A stretch of DNA of 64,000 nt from Roseiflexus sp034432635 (GTDB taxonomy: Bacteria; Chloroflexota; Chloroflexia; Chloroflexales; Roseiflexaceae): NCBI GenBank assembly GCA_034432635.1, contig DAOUBK010000045.1:1-64000 (forward strand), read 5' to 3'. A program made the translations under genes and the position numbers. Below, piece after piece: positions 8,879 to 18,400 of the stretch (the stretch's first letter is position 1; the number at the start of each line of letters is the position of its first letter). The notes beneath the pieces were generated by a model. The model searched no databases. It was given only the letters and a program-made list of their open reading frames with translations, and was not told the origin of the DNA.

Positions 8879-9808
8879 ATGTCGGTACAGGATACCTATA
8901 CACTGACAACCTGGGGTATTGACTCACGCTGGTTGCGCAGCAACGATGCCGCACGGCGTCTGCTCTTTGTCTATGCCCATCCGGACGACGAAAGTTTCGG
9001 GAATGCCGGAACGATCCTGCGCTACAGCAGTGATGGTGTAGCAGTCCACTACGCCTGTGCAACACGCGGCGAAGCAGGAGATGTTTCGCTCGAACTGCTG
9101 GCAGGGTATGCTGATATTGGCGCACTGCGAACCGTTGAGCAGATGCGGGCAGCCGAAGTGCTCGGTTTGACAGGTGTACACTTTCTGGGGCACCGCGACT
9201 CGGGTATGCCCGGCTCGCCGGATAATCAGCATCCCGACGCGCTTATCCGGCAATCCCCAGCGCTGGTTGCAGGGCAGATCGTCGCCCTGATCCGCGCCAT
9301 ACGACCACAGGTCGTCGTTACATTCGGACCTTACGGCGGCTATGGGCACCCGGATCACATATTCTGCCACCGCGTGACAACAGCAGCCTTTGAAGCGGCC
9401 GGTAACCCAACCCTTTATCCCGAACAGATCGCCGAAGATCTGGCGCCATGGCAACCGCAGCGCCTCTACTACTCGACGTTCGGAACCCGCTTTCTATCGA
9501 CAGTCGTCTTCATTATGCGTCTGCTGGGGAAAGACCCGAGTCGCTTCGGGCGCAACGGCGATGTCGATCTGGCCCGCGCTGCGCGTGAAGCAACACCGGC
9601 AACCACCAGAATCGACACTGCTGCCTATTTCGAGCAGGCAATTCGGGCACGGGAATGCCACCACAGTCAGGGTGGCGGCATTGGCTGGATCCGTCGCCTG
9701 CCGAAACCGCTCCAGTGCCGTCTCAATGCGGTCGAACGCTTTACCCGCGTTGCACCGCCATGGAACGGTGCTCCACCGGAGCGCGATCTGTTCCCTCCCG
9801 ATCTCTGA
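8879..9808 (+). CDS. PIG-L/LmbE family zinc-dependent deacetylase
   Basis: 309 residues. The zinc-binding motif AHPDDE is at 33-38 in FVYAHPDDESFGNAGT, and the second metal-ligand region is GYGHPDHI in the middle of the protein. The family removes N-acetyl groups from GlcNAc-linked compounds such as the mycothiol and bacillithiol precursors and various glycolipids. No partner gene here fixes the substrate. No signal peptide is seen, so it is probably cytoplasmic. The start is supported by AGGA about eight bases upstream. It diverges from the subtilase gene and is followed by a promoter for the next gene. Confidence 0.9.
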   Translation: MSVQDTYTLTTWGIDSRWLRSNDAARRLLFVYAHPDDESFGNAGTILRYSSDGVAVHYACATRGEAGDVSLELLAGYADIGALRTVEQMRAAEVLGLTGVHFLGHRDSGMPGSPDNQHPDALIRQSPALVAGQIVALIRAIRPQVVVTFGPYGGYGHPDHIFCHRVTTAAFEAAGNPTLYPEQIAEDLAPWQPQRLYYSTFGTRFLSTVVFIMRLLGKDPSRFGRNGDVDLARAAREATPATTRIDTAAYFEQAIRARECHHSQGGGIGWIRRLPKPLQCRLNAVERFTRVAPPWNGAPPERDLFPPDL

Positions 9809-9831
9809 TTCCTCTGACCTTCAAATCCCCC

Positions 9832-9860
9832 TTGACGTAGCAAACATGTTCTGGTATCAT
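9832..9860 (+). promoter_or_regulatory. Sigma-70-type promoter of the 176-residue membrane protein gene
   Basis: TTGACG (9832-9837), a 17-base spacer and TATCAT (9855-9860). Transcription would start near 9867, leaving an 83-base leader before the ATG at 9950. Confidence 0.75.
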
Positions 9861-9949
9861 GCCAGAGAGTAGCACATACGTTTTTATTCAATTGTGAAAA
9901 ACGCCCACAGCGGCGCGAGGTATCAGTACTGAAATCAGGGGAGCGAACG

Positions 9950-10480
9950 ATGGCTGTCACGAGTAAGGATCTGCGGAACAATACGCGCCTGTCGTCCGGT
10001 CGCCCGTTACCGATTTCACTGCGGATGGGCATCAACAGTACGATGTACCTGATTACCGGGGTGCTGGCGCTGCTGGCGCTGTACGCAATAATGGGGAATG
10101 TTGTTGGATGGGGGCGTGAGCGCCTCGACGATCTGCGGTACGGCACACCACGCACCTTCCACGCTCAGGCAGTCGTCGGAAGCGACGACAATCCGTTGAC
10201 ACCGAGTCACTTCGTGGCGATGAATCTCAACCGTCAGATAGTGGTCTTTCACCTTCCCGGCGGTGATAGCACCAAAACGCGCGTCATTACCGGTCCGTAT
10301 CTCTTTGGCGCCGGTGAAGACAAGACGCCGGTACTGCTCAACTTTGTTGATCTCAACAACGATGGCGCCGTCGATATGCAGATACTGATCAAGAATGAAG
10401 CGATTGTCTACCTGAATCGTGGTGGGAACTTCGAGCCGATCTCAGCCGAAGAGTACGTGCAACTGATGATGAAGCGGTGA
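9950..10480 (+). CDS. Conserved-looking hypothetical single-span membrane protein
   Basis: 176 residues, no function recognised. A charged N-terminus of about 30 residues is followed by one membrane helix at about 32-52 (MYLITGVLALLALYAIMG). The remaining 120 residues would be outside: a beta-rich region (HFVAMNLNRQIVVFHLPGG) and an FG-GAP/VCBS-like calcium-loop sequence, DLNNDGAVD, followed by VYLNRGGNFEPIS. The calcium-loop reading is inference from this one motif. A GGGGAG ribosome site and a clear promoter support expression. Its final codons and stop recur twice downstream as a degenerate repeat. Confidence 0.7.
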   Translation: MAVTSKDLRNNTRLSSGRPLPISLRMGINSTMYLITGVLALLALYAIMGNVVGWGRERLDDLRYGTPRTFHAQAVVGSDDNPLTPSHFVAMNLNRQIVVFHLPGGDSTKTRVITGPYLFGAGEDKTPVLLNFVDLNNDGAVDMQILIKNEAIVYLNRGGNFEPISAEEYVQLMMKR

Positions 10481-10622
10481 AGAAGAGGCGCCGCCTTGCC
10501 CTACCAGACGCCGCAGCGGATGACGCATCCGGCGCTGCTGAAGCGGTGAAGGAGAATCCGACTCTGATTACGTTCTTCACAAAGTCACTCCGGCGCTGGT
10601 GCTGAAGTGGTGAAGAAGAATC
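10470..10622 (+). repeat. Three copies of a 20-bp motif, the first covering the gene's stop codon
   Basis: TGAAGCGGTGAAGAAGAGGC (10470-10489), TGAAGCGGTGAAGGAGAATC (10539-10558) and TGAAGTGGTGAAGAAGAATC (10603-10622) are near-identical, about 65 bases apart. Copies 2 and 3 are each preceded by GGCGCTG. The first contains the last codons and TGA of the 176-residue gene, suggesting local duplication of its 3' end. Confidence 0.7.
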
Positions 10623-10760
10623 TCCAGCCTCGTTCGCCTCACCATTCCTGCCCATTTTTCCAGGTCATCAATCAACCGTCCACATGCTATGATAGAATAG
10701 GATTGCCTTTGACGCGCCTGGCATTTCGCCGGGCGCGTTCCTGTCTCGATGAGGAAGACG

Positions 10761-12638
10761 ATGCTGGAAGTTTCTGGAGGGCGACGCGGACGTCGTCCGT
10801 TCGAGCCTGAACCCGTCCGGACGTGGTCTGAACGTCTGGCGCAGGTGCGTACTGCGTTCGGTAATATTCCCGGTGCGTTTCGTCTGGTGTGGCGCGCCGA
10901 CCGGCGCTCGACGCTGGTCATGGCAGCGCTGACGCTGGTTGCAGCGGCGCTGCCTGCAGCTCAGGCATGGGTCGGTGCACTGATCGTCGACTCGGTCGTC
11001 GATGCGTTCACCGCGCGCGTTGATCCGCTGGTGGGGCTGGAACGCACTCTGCCCTATCTGGGGTTTGAACTGGCGCTGTTGCTGATCAGCGCTGCGGCGG
11101 CTCAAATGCGTGTTTTCTATGAGCATGTACTCAACGCCTGTCTAGGGCACACGATCAATGTCGATATTATCCGTAAAGCCCTTTCGCTCGATCTCCACTA
11201 CTTTGAGGACGCTGCTTTCTACGACAAGTTGCAGAATGCACGGCGTGAAGCCGATTTCCGCGCACTTGGAATTATCAATGGCTTGTACAGTATGGTGCAG
11301 AACCTGCTGACCCTGCTCTCGTTTGCTGTATTGCTGCTGGCATTCAATCCCTGGATCACACTGGTGCTGTTTGGAGCGACAATCCCGGCGTTTGTAGCGC
11401 AGGGACGGTACAGTCACCTCTACTTTCGCCTGCTGACCTGGCGCGCACCGGAGTTTCGTCGGATGCAGTACCTCGAACACGTGCTGACCGTTGATAGCAG
11501 TGTCAAAGAGGTAAAACTGTTCAGCCTGGGTGAGCCGTTGTTGCAGCGCTACAGCGATACCTTCCAGGTCTTCTTTCGCGAAGATGTCGATCTGGCGCGG
11601 CGTCGTTCGTTCATCAGCGTCGGATGGGGCGTGCTCGCCAACCTCAGTTACTACGGCGCATACGCCTGGATTGTGTTTGTGACCATTGCCGGTACGATCA
11701 CACTGGGAAGTATGACTCTCTACCTGACCCTCTTCCGGCAGAGTCAGAGCGCTTTTCAGAACCTGTTCAGCAACGTTGCCAGGTTGTACGAAAACGGTCT
11801 GTTCATGGACAACCTGTTCAGTTTTCTGAACCTTCAACCGCACATGAGTCGCACCTCACAACCGGTTGCCGTTCCTGATCGCCTGCAACACGGTCTCGAG
11901 TTTTGTAACGTATCGTTCCGTTACCCCGGTCGCGATGACTGGGCGCTGCGCAACATCAACCTGACGATTGCGCCCGGCGAAAAACTGGCGCTCGTCGGAC
12001 CAAACGGCGCCGGTAAAACAACGCTGATCAAACTCCTTACCCGTCTCTACGATCCGACCGAAGGACAGATCCTGCTCGACGGCGTGGATCTGCGCGATTA
12101 CGACATCGATGAGGTGCGTCGTCGCATCGGGGTGATTTTCCAGGATTTCGTGAAGTACCAGTTGACTGCGCGCGAGAATATCGGCTTTGGTCAGATCGAC
12201 CTTCTCGACGATGAGTCGCGGATCCACGAGGCGGCGCATCGTGGCGGCGCCGATGACATTATCGCCGGGCTGCCCGCCGGAATGGAGACGATGCTGGGGC
12301 GCTGGTTCGAGAACGGGTTCGAGTTGTCGGGCGGGCAATGGCAGAAAATTGCGCTGAGCCGCGCCTTTATGCGCGAGGGTGAGGTGCTCGTGCTCGACGA
12401 ACCAACCGCAGCGCTCGATGCTGAACGTGAGTATGAGATCTTCCAGCGCTTCCGCGAACTGACTGCCGGCAAGATCGCGGTGTTGATCTCGCATCGTTTC
12501 TCAACGGTGCGCATGGCAGACCGGATTGCAGTGATCGAGAACGGGTGCATTACCGAGATCGGTTCGCACACCGAATTGCTGCGGCGTGGTGGAACGTATG
12601 CCCGCCTGTTCGAGATGCAGGCGGAAGGGTATCGTTGA
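10761..12638 (+). CDS. ABC transporter half-exporter (membrane domain fused to ATPase)
   Basis: 625 residues. An N-terminal six-helix ABC-exporter membrane domain (to about residue 340) is followed by an ATPase with Walker A GPNGAGKT (near 412), signature LSGGQ (522-526) and Walker B VLVLDEP (about 542-548), ending with the H-loop ISHRFSTVR. Such half-transporters act as dimers and export lipids, peptides or drugs; the cargo is unknown. An in-frame ATG lies at 10749, but GAGGA at 10751-10755 is well placed for the ATG at 10761, so I chose the latter. It is transcribed toward the DUF2298 gene, with two bases between the stop codons. Confidence 0.88.
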   Translation: MLEVSGGRRGRRPFEPEPVRTWSERLAQVRTAFGNIPGAFRLVWRADRRSTLVMAALTLVAAALPAAQAWVGALIVDSVVDAFTARVDPLVGLERTLPYLGFELALLLISAAAAQMRVFYEHVLNACLGHTINVDIIRKALSLDLHYFEDAAFYDKLQNARREADFRALGIINGLYSMVQNLLTLLSFAVLLLAFNPWITLVLFGATIPAFVAQGRYSHLYFRLLTWRAPEFRRMQYLEHVLTVDSSVKEVKLFSLGEPLLQRYSDTFQVFFREDVDLARRRSFISVGWGVLANLSYYGAYAWIVFVTIAGTITLGSMTLYLTLFRQSQSAFQNLFSNVARLYENGLFMDNLFSFLNLQPHMSRTSQPVAVPDRLQHGLEFCNVSFRYPGRDDWALRNINLTIAPGEKLALVGPNGAGKTTLIKLLTRLYDPTEGQILLDGVDLRDYDIDEVRRRIGVIFQDFVKYQLTARENIGFGQIDLLDDESRIHEAAHRGGADDIIAGLPAGMETMLGRWFENGFELSGGQWQKIALSRAFMREGEVLVLDEPTAALDAEREYEIFQRFRELTAGKIAVLISHRFSTVRMADRIAVIENGCITEIGSHTELLRRGGTYARLFEMQAEGYR

Positions 12639-12640
12639 GC

Positions 12641-15439
12641 CTATGATGTTCTGACGCGGTAGATGGTCACTTCGCCGTTTTGGAAAACCACTTCGCCCAG
12701 ATCCGACAACTTTGCCAGCCCTTCCGCCGGGTAGGTCTGGCGTTCGGCTTCGCCGACGTAAATGTAATCCACGCTGTAGATTGCCAGCAGTGCGCGCGCC
12801 TGCGCGACGTCGGTTGTGCTGTAGATCGTCGCAACATCCGCAGCCCGCGGCGCTATCTCCGCCAGCAACGTTGGGTCGCCGCCGCGCCACTGTTGCTGAT
12901 GCCCTTCCCAACCCATCACGGTTGCCCGCCCGGTGCTCGATGAGACGCCGCCGTATCCCATACCGGCAGTATCGTAGGACGGACCGACGGCTTCGAGAAT
13001 GACAGCATCACCAGGGGTATTGGCGCGAATCCAGGCAATCGTCTCTGCGCCTTCCGGCGTGCGCTCGCGTGGTGTGCGTCCCTCCAGCCCAATATGCCTG
13101 CCTTCGGTGAACGCTTTACCCGCCGTCAGCCACGGGTAGGTCAGTCCACTTATCAGCAACACCAAAGCCAGAGCCAGCGCCACCAGACTGCCGATCCACC
13201 TGAGCGGTCGCGTTCGTTGCAACGTTATGGCGATCTGCACCAATCGCCAGGCGGCATATCCGCCGGTTACCCCCCAGATCAGCCACGTCTGGTAGTAGAA
13301 CTTGAAGATGGTATTCATCCGATTCTCAAAGACATCGCGGATATACACTACCTCGACTCCGAGACAGATTGCACATCCCAGCGCGAACGCCAGGAACCCA
13401 AACGCATCCGCCGGATGGTCAGAATGTCGCCGGGCGATCAGGACTGTCGCCAGACCAAGCGGGAGCAGCGCTGCCAACGGGAAACCGATGAACGTTCCTA
13501 CCACGACGGTTATCCCGGCTACAATCAGCAGCGTGCGCTCCGTACCACGCGCCAGCGCAGCCATCAGACCGACAAGCGGCGCCAGAAAGATGCCAAAGAT
13601 GATCAGGAAACTGTGCAGGTCGGTTCTGTCGGTGACGAACCCAAGGATGCGCGTGATCCCGCCGATCAGCGGCAGATCGACAAGCGGTGCGCGCCCGCCA
13701 ATCAGCGAGGTGAATGTCAGCAGAAATGGCGCAATCAGCAGCACGCTTACCACAACGATGAGCAGCGCATTCACCAGGTAACCACGCCAGGGCGGCATCA
13801 GACGGGTCATGAGCGGTATGTTGCGGAAAGCATCGCCTGTGATCGCACCGTCGGGTTGTGTTGCAGTCTTGAGCGCCAGCGCTCCCAGGAAGAGCAGCAG
13901 ATACGTCGGCAAATCCCAACTGTTGATCATGTACAGACTGCCGGGTACGATGCCTGCAAGGATCAACATAACCCGACTGCGCCACAAACGCAGCGGTGTC
14001 GGGTGCACGACAACGTTCAGCGCCAGCGCCAGCGCCAGTACGCCGAACGGTAGCGCCATAACGTGCGGGTGCATATCGCCGAGCCAGAACGAGAAGAAGG
14101 GAAACTCAGTGATCGCGTAGCCGCGTACCATCTCGATCTGCTGTGTTTCCGAGTTCCAGCCGGGGCGTTCGTCCCACACGACGCGTGAGGGCCACCACCA
14201 GTTAAAATCGGCGATCCGGTCGCTCCGCTTCAGGGTCGTTATTTCGCCGAAATCGCCGGTACGCACAGGGGAGGGGAGTGTGATCGTTTCTGCGCCACGC
14301 AGCGCCTGCGCAATCGCCGCACTCAGTTGCACCCCGTCGAGCGCAACAACCCGTTCATCACCGACGATGATTTGCAATGTACCCGCCTGATTCCCCGCCA
14401 GCAGTACCGCAACCACAGTCAGCAGCGCAGTGATCCAGACCTGCCAGGACACCCGGCGCCGCGCATCCGGCGCAGCATCGGTGAGCCGTGGTTGCTCACG
14501 TTCCGCGTCGGTTTCTATCGACACGTCTTCGGCTGTCACTATGGGGAGCGACTGAAGCGGATGCAGCAGCAACGCACCACGTTCCTCACGTGCTGCATGC
14601 TGCCAGCGCCAGATGTTCAGGCAACGGAGCGCAACGCTGGCATACGCCACCCCACCAGCAGTCAGGTTGATTGCCGACGCGGGGCGCAGGGCTGCAACAG
14701 CAGAGTCATCCCTGCGATCTGGCACTTGAACGCGCATCACACTGGCATCGGCGTTGGAGACGGCAGACGAATGCAGGTTGAACGACCGCTCGCTGAGCGC
14801 CGCCAAGTTGTACACCATGCCCGCCATGCCGAGCGCCGTGAGCGCAAAGATCAGCGCCAGCGACAGATTGTACCCGACCGCCGGATGCACTCCGGTCACC
14901 AGCGACACCGCCGCCATGAGCAGATAGCCGAAATAGTAATAATTGATGCTGTAGCCCGACATCCAGGGATCGTGCGGCGGAAAGACCGTGCTGGCGCGGA
15001 TTGCGTTGAAGAAGGCGTAATCCATCGGTCGTTCGGTGCCCCAGGGGTGTGGACCGACGAAGCCATACTCCTGCGCACGCAGCAACGCCAGAAAGGCGAG
15101 CGCAGCCGTGAACAGCGCCTCGTAGACGATGACCACGTGCCAGTTGCTGCGCACCCAGCCGAACAACCGTATGGGTTCGGCGGCATCTGAATGACGCAGC
15201 ACCAGCATGCTACCGACGAATACCACCGCCCCTGCCACTATGATCAGCGGCGCGCCAAACGGCGCCAGCCCGAACATGGCTACCAGCCACGCAACGTAGC
15301 CAGTCAGCAGCAGCCCCAGCGATCTGGCAAAAGCGTAGCCGTGATCCGGCAGCGCCCCCAGCAGCAAGCGCGCGGCAGGCAACCCGACCATACCGAGCGC
15401 CTGCGCCGCCAGCCAGTATGTAAGAATGTCGCGCGCCAT
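12641..15439 (-). CDS. DUF2298 (YYY) polytopic membrane protein, stand-alone copy
   Basis: 932 residues with many membrane helices. It carries the motifs I use to recognise the module, in order: ERPMDYAFFNA, FPPHDPW, INYYYFG, EFPFFSFWLGDMHPHVMALP, INSWDLPTY and RMNTIFKF. The soluble C-terminal part (ETIAWIRANTPGDAVILEA through DYIYVGEAERQTYP to VTIYRV) also recurs in the giant protein upstream. The family occurs in Chloroflexi and archaea; its overall shape recalls GT-C glycosyltransferases, but its activity is, to my knowledge, not established. An Arg/Asp-rich loop of about 100 residues after helix YNLAALSERSFNL is specific to this copy. It starts 25 bases after the giant gene's stop on the same strand and is very likely in its operon. 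Confidence 0.88.
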   Translation of the reverse strand: MARDILTYWLAAQALGMVGLPAARLLLGALPDHGYAFARSLGLLLTGYVAWLVAMFGLAPFGAPLIIVAGAVVFVGSMLVLRHSDAAEPIRLFGWVRSNWHVVIVYEALFTAALAFLALLRAQEYGFVGPHPWGTERPMDYAFFNAIRASTVFPPHDPWMSGYSINYYYFGYLLMAAVSLVTGVHPAVGYNLSLALIFALTALGMAGMVYNLAALSERSFNLHSSAVSNADASVMRVQVPDRRDDSAVAALRPASAINLTAGGVAYASVALRCLNIWRWQHAAREERGALLLHPLQSLPIVTAEDVSIETDAEREQPRLTDAAPDARRRVSWQVWITALLTVVAVLLAGNQAGTLQIIVGDERVVALDGVQLSAAIAQALRGAETITLPSPVRTGDFGEITTLKRSDRIADFNWWWPSRVVWDERPGWNSETQQIEMVRGYAITEFPFFSFWLGDMHPHVMALPFGVLALALALNVVVHPTPLRLWRSRVMLILAGIVPGSLYMINSWDLPTYLLLFLGALALKTATQPDGAITGDAFRNIPLMTRLMPPWRGYLVNALLIVVVSVLLIAPFLLTFTSLIGGRAPLVDLPLIGGITRILGFVTDRTDLHSFLIIFGIFLAPLVGLMAALARGTERTLLIVAGITVVVGTFIGFPLAALLPLGLATVLIARRHSDHPADAFGFLAFALGCAICLGVEVVYIRDVFENRMNTIFKFYYQTWLIWGVTGGYAAWRLVQIAITLQRTRPLRWIGSLVALALALVLLISGLTYPWLTAGKAFTEGRHIGLEGRTPRERTPEGAETIAWIRANTPGDAVILEAVGPSYDTAGMGYGGVSSSTGRATVMGWEGHQQQWRGGDPTLLAEIAPRAADVATIYSTTDVAQARALLAIYSVDYIYVGEAERQTYPAEGLAKLSDLGEVVFQNGEVTIYRVRTS

Positions 15440-15464
15440 ACACGACCTCGAAAACCGTCAGCGT

Positions 15465-18400
15465 TTACGGCGCCAGCCGATCCAGCGCCTCGCGCGCCAG
15501 GGGCGCAAGGTAGCCATCAGGTGCCAGGTCGAGATACGCGCGGTACCGTTCGATTGCCTGGCGCTCATCGCCGAGTTGCTCGTAGAGTGTTCCCAGACGG
15601 AAGTACGGCTCAGGAAGCGTCGGATCGATCTGGATCGCCTGCAAAAATGCCTGCTCGGCGTCCCCCGGTCGTCCAATCGTCAGCAAGCCCACCCCCAGTT
15701 TATTGTAGTTGCCCGCGACCGGACTGGCGCGAACAGCGTTGCGATACGCCTCGATTGCTTCATCGAAGCGTCCTGCATCGATCAGAATATCACCAAACAG
15801 GTGATGCAGCGCGACATCATTCGGGTTGGCGCGCGCTGCGGGACGGAGCACCTCTACCGCCTCTTCGAACCGTCCCAGCGTCCGGTACCGCTCCGCCAGC
15901 GCGTATGCCGGACCGGCATCACCGGGATTTTCCTGGTGCTGCCGCTCCAGCGCCTCGATCGCGGCAGGATTCCGCAGGTCATCGACCGGCGGCGCTACAG
16001 GAGCAACCGGTTCCGGTTCACCGACGTCTTCCTCCGGCAGAGGCAGCGGCGCGACCGGCGCCGACGCCGGTCGATCGAGCGGCGGGAGCATTGGCAGAGT
16101 GTGAACCGTGTCGTTCACCTTATAGATCGTCACCTGGTCATTGCGGAATAGCACGTCCAGGAACGAGCCGATCATCTGCTGAAACTTGAACAGCCCTGCA
16201 TCACCATAGACGGCGCGTTCGATCGGACCGACATAAACGTAGCCGACACGGTAGCGTGAAAGGAGTCGCAACGCCTCCTGAGTATCGGTCGTGCGGTAGA
16301 TCTGCGCAACATCAAGGTCGCGCCGGTAGACCTCCTGCGGATTGCGCTGTTCGCTCTCGTGCAATGGACTGACGATCGTGGGGAAGCCGGTGTTGGCAGC
16401 GACACGCACCCCGTAGGCACGGTAGAACTCAAGGCTCGATTGCACGACAACCGGCGTTCCGCTGATATTCTCCTCGAGCCAGCGGATCGCCTCGTAGTCG
16501 TAGCGTAGCGCAATCGTCGTCGGTGGCGCGCCGGACGGTTGCAGATACGCCGGGAGCGGGAACGTCTCGCGTTCCATGAACGCCAGCCCATCGAGTGTTG
16601 GACCGGTCGTATTGCTAGGGAAGCGGTAAGCAGTGCGGCTCACCGTCCCAACCAGCGGGTAGACGGCTGCGAGCACAAAGAGGACCATCAGCACAGCGAG
16701 TCCGCTGGTCTGCACAACAGCGCTGCGCCGCCGCAGGGACCGCAGCAGCGGGGGCAGGAGGAGAGTGGTTGCAATCGCCAGCAAAACCCACGCCTGCAGA
16801 CCAAACTTGAAGACCGTGTTCATGCGGTACCACTCGCCGCCGTCGAGATGGTCGCGCACGTAGATAATCTCACAGATCAACGTCACGATCAGCGCAACCC
16901 CGGTCACCCAGAACGCGAACCAGGTTTCCGCGCGTAGACGGCGTACCATCAGCATGCCCACCGTAACGGTCAGCAACGTTGCGAGCCAGATGCGCAATGT
17001 GAACGGTGCGAGGGCTTCCGCCGGAGTTTGCAGGAGCGTCGCGGGACCGTTGAGATTGAGTGCTAGGAAGAGATTCGGCAGCATCGCCAGCGTGCCGGTC
17101 AGCGCCACAACGATGGCGAGGAGCGCCAGCGATGCACGCCGCACGCCGGGCATACCCGATATTTCTGCCACAAAACCGGTCGCTTCCGGCGACGTGCCGG
17201 CGGTCGAGAGGTCGAAACGGTACGTGTGACGCCCTACAATACGGAGCGTGCGCCACGCTGCGCCGAACAGCACTGCGATCAGCGGCGTCAGAAAGACGCC
17301 GTAGAGGAGCAGGTAGTCGCTCAGGTGAGTAGCGTCGCGCACCAGGCTTACGCCGCCAACCATTGCCTGAAAGTTCTGGAAGAACGGCAGGTAGAGCGCC
17401 AGTGCTATACCGCCGAGCGCCACGCCGCCAAGCGCTGCCCCGATCAGACTCACCACCAGGTGTCGGTCGATGCGTCGCGTTGTGCGCCAGACGCGCCCCA
17501 GCAGCACACCACCCAGCAGCAATCCATAGGTCGGGAAGTCCCACGAATTGGTCACCGCCAGCGCGCCGAGTGTCAGCACCGTCATTCCCCAGCGTGCCAC
17601 ACGATCCGTCCACCCGGTCGAACGCGCAACCCACGCCTCGAAAACCAGCGCAATCATCAGCACGGTGAGAGGCAGCGCAATCGTGTGGGGATGCAGGTCG
17701 GCAAACAGAAAACTGAAGTACGGAAACTCATTGATGGTGAACGGGATGACCCGCGTTGGACCGACGAACCAGTCGCCGAGGCGTTCGCCAAAACCGGCAA
17801 GACCTTCGTTCAGCGCGCCGAAGACCGGTGCAAGACCACGCGCCCAATTCGCCGGAAAGACGGCAGCCAGATTCCCGGCGACACCCACCAGGAGTACGCC
17901 GACCAGCCCCCACTGCCATGAACCGCGAATGCGAACAATCAGTGTGAACACTGCCGATAGCATCAGCGCAAACAGTGTGGGCACGATCAGATTGTAGGCA
18001 ATCGACGGCGGGATACCGGTCAGACGCACCGGGATCGACATCAGGAAGAAGCCATAGTAGTAGTAGTTGATGATGCCATCGCTGAAGAATGGATTGTACG
18101 GCGGCAGCACCGGGGTGCGAATCAGGGCATTGAGGAAGCCGAACTCGAACGGTTTTTCACCGCCCCAGATCGGTTGCCACAGATCGGGGTTCAACCAGCG
18201 CAGTATCAACAGGAACGCGAACGCCGCCAGGAACAGCGCCTCACTGCCGGCTATCCAGCGCCAGCGTTCACGCAGCATTGCCCATAGACTCAGAAAGCCC
18301 TGTTGCAATTCAAACGCCAGCGCTGCCCGATGCGCCGCTTCACCATCGGCAGTGATACATCGTCTGCCAGATACAACCAGCGCCGCTGCGCTGAGCGCCA

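Noticed and set aside
12639..12640. Shared terminator between the ABC exporter and the DUF2298 gene
   Set aside because: Only two bases separate the stop codons, and no stem with a T-run was seen across the junction.
13094..14053. A 319-residue Gln/Arg-rich plus-strand ORF
   Set aside because: Antisense to the DUF2298 gene; its composition is the mirror of the membrane helices on the other strand and no family is recognisable.
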